DNA of 64,000 nucleotides. Origin: Acridotheres tristis. Its lineage: Eukaryota; Chordata; Aves; Passeriformes; Sturnidae. A program made the position numbers and the translations under genes. This document shows, in pieces, positions 12,546-23,381 of this stretch (the stretch's first letter is position 1; each line of letters opens with the position of its first letter). The stretch spans positions 12,719,976 through 12,783,975 of the forward strand of contig CM072889.1 of assembly GCA_037013685.1 (NCBI GenBank). Reading direction: 5' to 3'. The notes under the pieces are model-generated. The model was not told where the DNA came from and searched no databases. It saw nothing but the letters and a program-made list of their open reading frames with translations.

Positions 12546-13239
12546 TGGCGCGAGCTCAGCCGCGGTGATGGCGGCCGGGCCGGGCGGTGAAATGGGCTGC
12601 AGCAGCAACCTGGGAGCGCAGCTGGGATAGCAGGGGCGGGCCCACCCCAGAGTAGCAAAAGAAATGTATCAGAACCTGCGCAGCTGTGGCAGGAGCCGCG
12701 GGGTGTCCCGGCAGGCAGGGCTGTGGGGTTACAGTGTAGGGACAAACCCGGAGCAGTGGCAGCCCGGCTCCCGGACACGGCTGGGAGAGGCTCCCTTGGA
12801 GGGGGAAGGGGCTCTGGGTCCTGGGTTTTCCGTGAGACACCCAGATAGATGGTGAGAGTCCCTTCCAGGGAGATCAGGTGTTAATAAGGTCCCAGTTCAA
12901 TGGCTGCTCCCATGAGGAGAGTTCACTCACGGTAGAAGACGACGGCAGGAGACAGAACCCCATAGTGGTTCTGTGCCACACAGCGACCGCAGCCTGTCTT
13001 CCTTCCAATGTCGAGAGCAAGAAAAAGTGAGGAGCTGCCCCTTCCCCCAGCCCAAATCTCGGTATCTCTGCCCTTCCCAAGAGAATGCCCCTCAGCTATG
13101 ATAGTAAAGCTAGCTGCACTTCTCCCCGTCTCCTTAGCTATATCTTTTGTCTCAAGTACCGGTCATTACTGTCTTAGCAACAAATGGGAGAAAATTCCCT
13201 GGGAGAAAGAAACAAAAGGAAAATTCCTAACCCCCCACA

Positions 13240-13982
13240 CTGTGGGAGTTGGTACAGGGGGTACTGCAGCTCTTTGCCCATTTTTGCAGGGTTTCACTGT
13301 GCAGTCCCACTGGATCTCTATGTGCTCACAGCACAGCGGTGGGTGCCCAGCAGTCCTTAGCTCACAGCCTCCCCCGTGCCACCTGCACAAGGGCTTTGAG
13401 AAGAAGAAGAAAAAAAAAAGAGTGGGAAAAATACAATAGCTGTATTTTTGCTTTGCATTAATGCTTGTTTGTCAAGTAAAATTGCCTTCTCCCGCGGCTT
13501 AGAGTCCTGAAATATTGGGATATTTAACTGCCTTTCACGGTTTTCTTCTACTTCTTAACACAACTTGGGGCCATTATGGAGATTGTTCCGTTCCCCCTGC
13601 AGCACCATTGCTTTAATGATGTCTTTACAACCCTAGTGGATGTCCTTGGTACAGATTATAGCCCTGCTGGTAGAAATTTGTTGCAGGACAATGTTTAGAC
13701 TGATAAAATTGCTTGTGGGGGATGAGGAGTTCAGTGCAAGGGGGTGCAATTGATAGAGCTCCGTGTGAGCTGTTTGCATTCACACATTCTGCATACAGAG
13801 AAAAATGAACCATTAGGAATAATTGTAATTCACTGGGCTATTTTGGTTTCCATTTCATTTAGAAAAAGTCACAGGACCATATGTCATCTGTGAGATGTGT
13901 ATTACAGAGCAGCATGAAAATCCCTCTGTGTTCTGGTGCAGTTTCAGATAATTCTGCTCTTGCTGCAGAACCTACATAAGCT
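13240..13982. other. Intergenic, nothing recognised
   Basis: Includes a short purine run near 13398-13425. No exon or repeat family was recognised. Confidence 0.5.
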
Positions 13983-14312
13983 GTGAATGAGCCCAACTCT
14001 TCCCTCTGAAACCTTGTTCCAGACTGACCTTCTCCCTGTGAATGAGCCCAATTCTTCCCTCTGAAACCTTGTTCCAGACTGACCTTCTCCCTGTGAATGA
14101 GCCCAATTCTTCCCTCTGAAACCTTGTTCCAGACTGACCTCCTCCCTGTGAATGAGCCCAACTCTTCCCTCTGAAACCTTGTTCCAGACTGACCTCCTCC
14201 CTGTGAATGAGCCCAACTCTTCCCTCTGAAACCTTGCTCCAGACTGACCTCCTCCCTGTGAATGAGCCCAACTCTCCTCTCTGAAACCTTGTTCCAGACT
14301 GACCTCCTCCCT
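13983..14312. repeat. Minisatellite, 6 x 55 bp
   Basis: Six head-to-tail copies of a 55-bp unit start at 13983, 14038, 14093, 14148, 14203 and 14258. The units begin GTGAATGAGCCCAA and end GACCTCCTCCCT. They differ at only a few positions, for example CTT/CTC before TCCCTG, GTTCC/GCTCC in copy 5 and TCTCCTCT in copy 6. The high identity points to recent expansion or homogenisation. Because 55 is not a multiple of three, each minus-strand frame cycles through all three reading frames of the unit, and all are open. This creates three overlapping 99-129-codon frames that are very unlikely to be genes. Confidence 0.95.
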
Positions 14313-17300
14313 ATGGTGAGCTCCTCCCCACACCCAGCAAACAGCAGTCCCTGCCCAAGTAGCTCAAGGTTTGGGTCCTTCGTTTAGTTTTCTATGTAGA
14401 AAGCTCTTGCGTGCACAGAGAACATGCAGAGCCAGCTCGAGTAATGCAGTGCTGAAAGTTGTGTCTGGATCCTTTACAGAGCAGAGAAATTAAATGCTCA
14501 GGTCCTTTCAGAGCCCTTCAGGAGATACTTATATGTCACAGAGGTTTTGCAATTCATCACACAGCACTAACGATCATCAAACTACTTAACCATGGAAAAT
14601 TGCTTTAATGTTATCTCAATGCATTAATGAATGATTCATTAATTAATTCAAATTATTGAACACTGGCCTTGCTTTCCTGCTAGGCTAGAAGGACTTCATG
14701 CCAAATCCAAGCAGGATAGTGGTGTTTAAGCCAGCTCTGAAATAATGGTGGTCATGAAGATCCCAGTGCCAGTGGTGGCAGCTACCACTTAACTTGCTGC
14801 AATGATGCTGAGCAAGGGAGAAAGCAGGAGGCTGCTCCAAGCTGGAAAAGATCTTTGTGGTAAGAGGGAGCAGGTCCCTTTACAGGGATCCAAACCATCA
14901 CTGCATCTCACCCAGAGGAGACCTATAGCCTTGAAGCTGTTTTGAACTGATCTTTGTCAGTCCCAGAAATAAAAGCAGATTTGCCAGCATATCTCGCCAT
15001 GCTGCTCATGCAGGTGCTGATGCTTTGGGCACAGACAGAGGAGAACCAGTTTCTGATGCATAGCCATTGTGCTTTTTAATTTTCCAGGGCAAGTCTGGGA
15101 AGCTCTTACATCCTTTCTTTCTGCAAAGAGTACTAGATTATTGATTCTATGCTAAAACCAACAAAAGCAATCCATTTGGATTGTTTCTGAAGGGGCTACT
15201 AATCACTTGATTCAGGAATAAATTCACTATAGTGTCAATCACTTAACTGGCCAGCAAGAATGATACCTACCAGACAATGATTAGAAACTCCAGGTGTTTT
15301 AACATAGCAGCCATACAACTGCAAACAACAGCTGAGGAGTGACTGGTAACACACAAGGAAGAGTTGGGTTGAAAGTTTCCATGTTGAAGACAATGTTCAC
15401 TCCCTGGAAGCTGAAGCTGGGTGCATTTAGACTTAAAACAGCAGTTTCTCAGCTTGCTGGGAGACTAAATACTGGAAAAACAGGGTGGTCTTTAAAATTA
15501 GGTCTTCCTGAATTGAGAGAAAAAATGGGAAAAATCCTTCTCAAGTGCAGGAACATACCAGTCTGGAGAAGACCTGCACACAGCAGATAGATAGAAATAA
15601 ATCAAGTGTCACTAGACACATGATTTATTTTTGAGCCTGAGAAGGTCAAAACAAGAGATAAAATGAATAAAGAAGGAACTGAGATCTCCTGAGCTCAGGC
15701 TTTTTTCCTCTGGTACACTGGGATGCTCATGATGCAGAGGCTCCCATAAAAGCTTGATATCACCATATTGGAGGAAGAAAGCTCAGTGCACCCTGCTCTG
15801 CCCTGCAGCAGCCTGGGGACTCCCTGGGGACAGTGTCTGGAAATCACTGAAACTTCAAAAAGTCATGGATGATAACCTTAATCCACAGCCAGGAGGAACT
15901 ACAGCACTGGTTTTAATGGAAGCAGAATTAGATCAACTCCAGCTACTACAGAAAAGCTTCCCCAGTAATTGTTACTGTAATGCAGATCCCTATGGCACCA
16001 ACCACCAGCACATTTTTAACTATTGCCATACAAGAGTTCATTGAAACAGAAAAAAATCCTGTAAGGGAAGAAGAATCCATTCCCCCCAGTACAGAGCAGT
16101 AAATGAGGAGGTGAGACTTGAAAGGACTCACCCTTGATCTTTCTGAACCCCATAGCAAACCAGCACATTCTCAGCTCTATCCCCTGCCTCAGAAAGGAGC
16201 CAGACCCTCAGAGCTAGGCTGGCAAAACACAAGGCACCTTATTAAAAAGGGAAGAATAGCTCCTAGCCAATAACACCTCCCATCCCCTTTTTAAATGCCT
16301 GGAGGATCAGGTGTGACACTGAAGCAATTCAGATGGGAGGGGAAATAAATAAACCCACAACTGTAAGATGCTGAGGATCAGCCAATTATACATGCAATAG
16401 TCTGTGTTAATTGGAGGCTTTTCAAGAGGAGAGTCAAAGGACTTTGCAGACACAGATGGAAAGAGATTTTAATAAGTCCTGGTGTTGGAGAGGCATGTCC
16501 AGTTCATACAGGGGAGATTCCAGCTGAGGCTATGCTACACCAGCAGCCACCAACCAAGTGCAAGCCAGAGATCAATCCAATTGATTTCTTGGGAAAGTAT
16601 TATGATATTGAAGTGAATAATCATGTAGGGGCTGGTAAAGGATCTTTCCCTATATAATAGTCATAGGTCTTTATAAGAGCCCATAAGCACCTGGGTCATC
16701 TGGTCACTCAGATGCTTTACTAGAGGCTCAGTGAGGAAGAATTGATTTTTTCTCAATGACTATGTGTCATGTGGCAGCTTTATGCACTGTAGGCAGAAAC
16801 ATAGCTGTTTAAGGGGATCAGATAATAGCTCACAACTGAAGCAGGTTTTTTTCCTAGGCAGGGGGGAGTGCAGAGCAGAGATTGGAGCAAGTCACAATTA
16901 ATTTTCTTGTTCTTTAGATATTGCTATGGTCATCTCCTTTCCTGCTTAAGTCAGGGAAGCTCAGGACATTAATGTGGATTTGTTTACAAGCATCAAAATG
17001 GTTCCTTTAATTGTTACACGCACCTTTTGAAAACAGGCACATGAAAGTAATTTAAGAATTAAAGAAAAATCTAAGAGACTGAACAAGCTCTTTTAGTTTA
17101 TCCCCAAATGAGCACTAACTTTGAGGCAATTCTTGCAGTTTATTGCACTAATCAAGAAAACCAGGTCATATAAAATGAAAGAGTCCATATTACCTATGAA
17201 GCAAAAATACCTCCTCTGCAGAGACTTGTTCACTCTCTTCTTGTCCTAGACCATTTATTTCACTGCCCTGAGATGTGCTTTGTGAGGAATACTACAGGGA

Positions 17301-18038
17301 CCAGACATCACTTTTGGTGAACTGTACTGTGTGGGGCTGTGAGTTGGAAATAAGGACTGCAAGCCTGGAGATGTGACAGAGGTAACATTCTCCTCACTCT
17401 AAACAGGTGTGCAGCATGGAGAGAAGTGCTCCTAAGAAGCACCAGAGGGAAAAAACTGCCCAAAGACCTCAAGCACAGAAGATGGAGGCCCAGAGCCCAA
17501 CAACTGCTGACCACCTGCCAATGCCCCAGCCCAACTTTACCAGCAGCTTATTTGTGCAGTGACACTTCAGCAATAAATGGACATGGTTTTTGACACAATA
17601 AACCTCAGAGACCTGAGCAGGAGTTTCCAGACTCTTCTGGAGCACAAGTGCAACTGCTCCAAGTAAGAATTCTTGGGAAGGCCAAGAGTCAGGGTGATGC
17701 TCAGGACATTGCACCAGGGCTGAGCATGGCTACAGCATCTCCTGTAGCAGCTGGGGTAACACTGGTTGGATTTTGCCACGCTGTGTCCCTTGGGATTCCA
17801 TGCAGCACATCCAGCTCCACCAGCCAGCATTATAGGTGTCACCTGGGGGATCAAAGCATCAGCACCCATAGGCATGAACTGGGGCCTGTCTTGAAGTTAA
17901 ATCACTTTGTGAAAATGTAATTTTCAATATTTCATTAGGATTTCTCCCATCTGTTAAGCATCATCCCTGAGAGTTTGGTGACACTCTAAATGAAGCTGTG
18001 AAGAGATGCGTTTGTTTTAGATGTAATTGGACAGCTGT
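14313..18038. other. Intergenic, nothing recognised apart from a palindrome
   Basis: AT-rich unique sequence. It contains the perfect palindrome at 14623-14643, listed separately. Donor-like sites at 16111 and 17663 have only weak acceptors. No known gene was recognised. Confidence 0.5.
14623..14643. repeat. Perfect 21-bp palindrome, homeodomain-like core
   Basis: ATTAATGAAT and its exact reverse complement ATTCATTAAT flank a single G. Several TAAT cores, the usual homeodomain contact, occur here and in the next few bases (ATTAATTAATT). It could be a dimeric homeodomain site, but in an AT-rich context it may be fortuitous. Confidence 0.45.
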
Positions 18039-18044
18039 TTTATT
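18039..18044 (-). terminator. Candidate polyadenylation signal of FAM162-like gene
   Basis: AATAAA on the minus strand, about 880 nt beyond the stop at 18921. It is the nearest canonical hexamer found by eye. An alternative hexamer may be used. Confidence 0.35.
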
Positions 18045-18920
18045 ATGAGTTAATGAACTATGGTGATTAAAAAGAATTCCGTTTTAGCAAACCATGTATT
18101 AACAATTATTCTGGACTAAAATCACAGCTAAGTAAGTGCTAGGCAACTTTCGTGACAATGACTGGAAGCAGAAGATGAAAGGGAAAAACCAGTGAGGTGC
18201 TACAGGACAAGAGATGTCTCTAGGCCAGGCTCCCTGCATCAGGCATGGATTCCCTGGGCTGCCCCACAGGAACCACACCACCATCTCCTCTGGCCCAAAG
18301 CCCATTTTGGCCCAAATCAATTGTCAGGGGCTGCTCACACTCTTCTATCTTCCCAGACCCTCTTCATGCTCGTGTACCACCTCTCTCCTGGCCACAGCAT
18401 CCCACGAGGTGCTGGTGCAAGGGAGAGGGGTTCATAATGGCAGCAGGCTCAGACAGAGAGATAATTTATGTCTTTGTAGTTGCAAAACATATTTCAGACT
18501 GCTTTTCCCCCTGCTCTGGGTCACTTTGGCCAAGGCTGTTTGCCCTGGAGGCATTGCATAGAATGTGATGCTCCCTGATATAGGGCCATGTCCTTTCTGA
18601 CTGTGAGGAGACCTGAGCACCAGCAGCACCATGAAAAGCTGATCCTGAGCTGGGGAGTCCTGCATTTGTCCTTTCCACACTTTACAGTTTAAAAGAGATT
18701 TTTGTTTGTGAGCTGGGACTGGTGCCAAAGACCAGAAGCCACAGAAAGCAGTTGGAGTTTCCACAGGGGCTTCCCAGTTTGCATGGAGCAGTTTTTAAGC
18801 AGTGGAATCTTTGCTCTGAGAGTTTCAATGAAAAAGCTCTTAAGAGTTAAACGAAGACAGGTCCATATGCCACACGTGCAAATCACTTATCTCCTTCTGT
18901 TAAAATAAATCTGTTCCAAA

Positions 18921-19028
18921 TCATTGTGACTTCCCGACAGCTGTCTCCTGACTTTTCTTCACTTCAGCCCTCCACTTGGCCTTCTTTTCTGCATTCACCC
19001 TCAGCAGCGTCTGATCCTTCTTCACAGC
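18921..19028 (-). CDS. FAM162-like coding exon 4 and stop
   Basis: The acceptor CGTTTCCAG precedes it. It encodes residues 117-151, a Lys-rich tail ending VGKSQ, with the TGA stop at 18921-18923. Confidence 0.93.
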   Translation of the reverse strand, partial: AVKKDQTLLRVNAEKKAKWRAEVKKSQETAVGKSQ

Positions 19029-22000
19029 CTGGAAACGATTTGGTGGAAATCATTGCATGTGCAGTTGCCACCACTAAATTTCCCCACATTTGCACCGCTT
19101 CCTTTGACACCTCACTGTGCTTTTTGATATTTTGCAGTCATAGAAGTTAATGTTTCCTTGTAATACCACATTTTCAGCATTTGCAGCTCTGATTAACAGG
19201 AGAATTACACTGTAAATTGTTTACAGGTGAACTGGGACTTGCAAGTCAAACCAGAGACCCAGCAGTGAGGTGGGTGGGATAGGGAGAAGAGTCACAGCTC
19301 TTGGTGACCATAGTGGCATCCAGGCCAGGCAGGACCACAGGAGCCTCATGGCTGACAGATACCAGGCAGAGTCAGGTTCCATTGGCATTGTCGGAGCTAT
19401 TCCATTACCTTTGGCCCAGCCTCTTGTTGAGACACCATCATACAGAGCATTAGAGCATTGCACTGCACAGGTTTATGGCAGCATGGGTCAGAAACAACAC
19501 ATAAATCAGCAAGTTGTGCTTTCCAAAGTCAGTGTCTCCTCTGGAGAAGGGGTGATACAGATCCTGTGCATACATTGCCCATGTGTACATATTCTCAAAC
19601 CTATCTGTCACCCAGGTGCTTATTTCCAAAGAACATACATAGACCATACATTAGGTGAATCAGTTCCCCTAGAAACAATACTCACTTCTTTGCCTGTAAT
19701 GATCATGGTCACACAGCCCAGCACAGTCAGTGCAATCATGATGTAGCAAACCTTTATCCTGACAATGTTCCTTGCAGTGTTAAGGACGTCAGACCTGTGG
19801 AGGACAGAGCAGTGTTTCCATTCTGCAGCAGCATGTGTGAAATGGGATCATGGGGAGATGGGTAATGAATGCTCAAGTCTTGCAGCAATTTCCTGTCAAT
19901 GTACAATGGGGTTCAGCCTTCTCTTTCTGCAGCTGCTTAAAGGAGGACTGAAAAAATTAGCCTGTGGGGAAAAGATTAATGTGGGGTATTGCTACTCCCA
20001 AAAGTCATAAGTAATAACAGGATTAAAAGCTCCTGCTCTCCTGTATTCTTTTATTGTGTGTGAGAGTGAATGCCTGTAAAATTACAGGGACAGGAAAATC
20101 TTTCCATTATAATAATGAAGGGCCAACCTTTGGGTGCTGCAGAGGTGCCCATGGGGTGCTGTGCAGCACCAGGAGACACTGGGGCCATGTCACCAGAGCC
20201 AGGCAATGCCATCCCCAGGGAATTAAAAGCTCACCACAGCACAGCCTCTGCCAGGCAGTCGGCACCAGCCCCACGAGCATCTGCCTGCAGTGGAAGGCCG
20301 ACTGGGTCAGACTCCTGCACCATCCAGGAGTATTCTTCCCAAGCAGCTGAATAGCCCCATCCATCACTGGAAAATCTCCACCCCCTTCCATGAGTAACTC
20401 CTGTATATAAGCAACAATTCATGTTTGCAAGAAACTGTAGCATGGCAATGAGCCATCCATGAAATTATATCCAGCCATGAATTTCCTCACACCTGCAAGG
20501 GAAAGGACAGCTGGAGGAGAACCCAGGATGTCACAAGTCAGAAGCATTAGGAGTCCAAAACTGAGTGACAGTCCTTTAACAAAATACCTCTACAAGGAAG
20601 TAAAATCATAGCCCATACAAGAGGAATTCATTGCACATGTCTGTCACCAAAGCTGTATGTAGCCCCAACTTCTTATTAAAATTTATGCAGCATTATTAAT
20701 CACTCATCAATAAAACCTAGAAAAGCATGTAAAAACCCAGAGTGAATGATATCTTTTCATGGTGGCTTCTAAGTTTCAAAGCCACTTGTCTTGCAAAAGA
20801 CACTTCAGCTTAGTCTGAAATTTATGATAACTAAAATAAGCAAATTCAGTTTACTTTACAGGGAATGACAAAAAGTTACAAGAGTTAGAATTATCTACAG
20901 TTATTTTTGGATGCCACCATATGCACCTGGGTGGTGCAGACTGGGGTCTCAATCTGTGTGTTCACAGCCAAAAGAATCATTCTGACAGGTCCACTTACGA
21001 TATGTGCCTGGGAATGTCCTCCTCCTTTTTAAAGCGTCCTGACCATACTAGCACCTTTTTATCAAAATTTGTAGGCCTTCTCTCATTCCTGAAAGCTTCT
21101 TTACCTGTAAGAGATTTTGTAAAAACCAATGAGCTAAGCTTCAAGAAGGGAAAAGAGCTGTTGGTACAGAGGGAAAAGGATTGAAAGTTTAAAATTACAC
21201 TTTTCTATTCTGTGGAAGCTAAATGTGCTTTTTAATGTCAAAAAGACTCAGCAGCTGGTGTGACGTGCTTTGTTACATTTGTGGCTTATTTAATTTGACT
21301 TTCTTCCTTTTAATTTTGGTAGGTTTTAAACTAAAAATCTCTTCTAAATTTCCTGATTAAAGGGGCAAATGATGTGGGGTTGAAGTCCCCAAGCCCACAG
21401 CAACATCCCACCCTGTGAGCATCTTGCTTTTAAATGACCCAACTAGTGAGTTAAGCAAACTGCCAGCAGCACAAGTAGCTAACTCCTCAACAGCTTCTCC
21501 GAAATCACTGATGGAGAGATATGTCTGCTAAAATGCAGCCTGGTGAGAGACTGGCAGTCATTCTCATGCAAGCTGGGTACCACATTACTGCACTCTAATG
21601 ATGATACATTACACCCCATCAGGCTACCACAGTGATGCCATTTACATGCTGTCACCCACAGCACAATGAGAAAAGGACTCTGGCTCCTCTTGATGGAAAC
21701 AAGCCCAATAACAGGCAACAACAAGGACAGTGGCAGAGAGACCCTGAAAAACACGGTAAGCAATGGCTAGCTCAAACCCTGGCTTTTGCAGTGCACACCT
21801 GTACAAGTGGTCTTTGCAAGGTAGCTAAGACTGCTTACCCAGTACTTTCATCCAGGTAGGTGCACCCAAGAAGCCACATTACAGTGCCCTGTGCTTGCAA
21901 ATGTGGGACTTGGGTTGAGAAATGTTCAATTGTGACCAGGATGGGCAGGAAGAGACAGACATGAAGATGTCCCCAGTCTCAGCATCCTGCACTCCCTGCC

Positions 22001-23081
22001 TGTTGCTTGATTGCTGGTACTTAGCTGTAAGGAAATAACTGCTGCTACAGAACAGGGCATGGGGAGCTTCTCTTCCTGCCTTTGTTGAAATGGTGAAGTT
22101 ATAGTAAGTGCCTTTGCCCCAGACCTGCTCATATATGCCAGGACTTGTAAGTGGCTGAAAAATTCCAATTGTAAATCTTGTCAAAGTAAATTTAGTCTCC
22201 TGCTTCTGCTATTTCTCTCACAAAGTGCAGTGAGACCAGGAGAGCTACATCAGCAAGTACCAGAATCAAATCTGCAGAAAGCAGTGCACTTGCTAAAAGC
22301 ACACGCTCCATCCCAAGGAAGACAAGGGCAAAGCCCCGTGCTAGAAACTCCCAGCCATCTCACAGGAGCACAGGCAGACCTCTGCAGCCCAACTTTCCTA
22401 GGGCAAAGGGTCTGCAAAGGTACAGCCAAGAAAGCAGTGGTGCAGGTTTAGAAGAGAAACTGTGTCCATACCAGGAAGCTTGTCCATCTGGGAGCAGCCC
22501 ATGCCTGCTCCCTGCCTCATCATCAAGGGCACTGCCTGGCACAAGCACAAGCAGCTGTGGCTGTAACCTGGCAAGGAGCAGAGCAGGAAGAAGAGGGGGG
22601 TAAGTCCTCCAATGGCACCAGCCCTGCACATGCAGGGACACAAACTGGTCCTCCTCTGGAGACCTGGCAGCTGGGTAAGAGGAGGAACATTTATTTGTTT
22701 TAATTGACATATTCCCTGACATGAAGTTGGTATTTGCTGCCATAGGAGAACAGCCATGTAACAGAAAAAAACTTTACCCCTGTGCACTGTGCTGGACAGA
22801 GCTCTGGTGTGCTCCCTCTCCCAGGAGACAAAGCACTGCAGTAACTCAGCCACGGTTGAGAATGAGGGTCATTTTCTCACCCTTTCCTGCAAATGCCCTT
22901 TCCCTCCGTGCTGCAGCACAAAACAGTGACCAAAAGCTTTCTACCCACCTGGATCAGCCGTCTGCAAAGCCATGTCCTGGGCGTTCTTTGCTTTGCTGCC
23001 AGCAGCTCTGGCAGGGCACAGGACCAGCCGAGCTACCCCGTGCCACAGCCCAGGGCTGTGCCCCAGCAGCCTCCCCAGCAT
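18921..23081 (-). CDS. FAM162-family mitochondrial protein, complete 4-exon gene
   Basis: Joining 22949-23081, 20999-21104, 19686-19794 and 18921-19028 on the minus strand gives 151 codons plus a stop, close to human FAM162A (154). The family consists of small single-pass, mostly mitochondrial proteins; FAM162A is hypoxia-induced and linked to cell death. Residues 1-30 are Arg/Leu/Ala-rich with no acids, like a mitochondrial presequence. Residues 54-76 carry the family signature, RPTNFDKKVLVWSGRFK followed by EEDIP. Residues 95-114 form the membrane helix (CYIMIALTVLGCVTMIITG), and the tail is basic with EKKAKWR. The WSGRFKKE block resembles FAM162A, whereas the CYIMI and KAKWR blocks resemble FAM162B. 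The usual RHETLTS after the helix is KKDQTLLR. All junctions are GT-AG with matching phases (1, 2, 0). Which paralogue it is remains open. Confidence 0.9.
19686..19794 (-). CDS. FAM162-like coding exon 3 (membrane helix)
   Basis: The acceptor is TCCTCCACAG and the donor GTGAGT. It encodes residues 81-116, including the single membrane-spanning segment and the conserved TARN..R.K motif before it. Confidence 0.95.
20999..21104 (-). CDS. FAM162-like coding exon 2 (family signature)
   Basis: The acceptor CTCTTACAG precedes it and the donor GTAAGT follows at 20998-20993. It encodes residues 46-79 with the W-S-G-R-F-K block that identifies the family. Confidence 0.93.
21662..21755 (+). CDS. Candidate plus-strand exon A, unrecognised
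   Basis: It lies antisense inside intron 1 of the FAM162-like gene. An acceptor (TGTCACCCACAG) precedes it and a donor (CACG|GTAAGC) follows. It reads as 31 codons ending in phase 1. The peptide is strongly hydrophilic (HNEKRTLAPLDGNKPNNR, then a Gln-rich stretch), unlike chance frames nearby. Its phase fits both the PPPY tail at 26832 and exon candidate B at 28438. I recognise no family. It may be a cytoplasmic tail segment, a non-coding exon or chance. Confidence 0.25.
22949..23081 (-). CDS. FAM162-like coding exon 1
   Basis: Encodes residues 1-44 plus one base. The start codon at 23079-23081 opens MLGRLLGHSPGLWHGVARL, a presequence-like stretch. The donor is CCAG|GTGGGT. This exon is the least conserved in the family, so it rests on phase, donor, local GC-richness and presequence character rather than similarity. 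Confidence 0.8.
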
Positions 23082-23380
23082 CCTGCCCTGGACCACCACT
23101 GCCCCACCAGCCTGGGCAGGAGCCCAGGAGTCTGCTTCTAGGACTTACTAAAGTAAAAATAGCCCTTCTAGTAAGAAGGGAGTAGCATGCACTTCCACCC
23201 TAACTAACAGGTTTTGCTTACATCCTGATGAGGAGTTAAATTTATCACCTGTGTTTACCAAAATGACACACCTTGGGAGCTGGGCGGGCAGAAATCACTG
23301 CTGTGGCAGCCCACGCCCAGCCCAGACTCTGCCCCAGGCTCCCCCTCCCAAGGAGCTGCTCAGGAGAACAGTGGTTATTT
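23082..23380 (-). promoter_or_regulatory. Probable promoter/5'UTR zone of FAM162-like gene
   Basis: GC-rich sequence covers exon 1 and recurs at about 23275-23360, with G-rich boxes such as GGGCTGGGCGTGGGC on the minus strand. No clear TATA box is seen. The transcription start and any non-coding 5' exon cannot be placed from sequence alone. Confidence 0.35.
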
Positions 23381-23381
23381 A

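Larger units (their letters stand above)
12225..13239 (+). mobile_element. GC-rich passerine-type ERV LTR, about 1015 bp
   Basis: The left end, TGTCTTGGTTTGACAGACAG, and the right end, '...TTCCTAACCCCCCACA', resemble a long LTR family that is abundant in songbirds. The element is bounded by TGT...ACA and by an imperfect 5-bp flank (CGGTG at 12220-12224, CTGTG at 13240-13244), consistent with an aged target duplication. Its centre (about 12425-12800) is rich in CpG, in sharp contrast to its surroundings. No gag, pol or env sequence adjoins it. Frames of up to 155 codons on both strands in the GC-rich part are compositional and not genes. Confidence 0.75.

Noticed and set aside
12311..12840. 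Frames of 67-155 codons on both strands
   Set aside because: They fall in the GC-rich core of an LTR; frames are open on both strands because stops are rare at this composition.
15946..16158. Hydrophobic minus-strand frame resembling a membrane helix near the FAM162-like gene
   Set aside because: It lies beyond the real last exon, matches no family motif and has no splice sites.
17582..17663. Short frame beginning MDMVFDTINLRDLSRSF before GTAAGA
   Set aside because: No convincing acceptor or downstream exon in the required phase.
22398..22853. 151-codon minus-strand frame inside intron 1 of the FAM162-like gene
   Set aside because: Cys/Leu-rich composition without family similarity; the true exon 1 lies at 22949-23081.
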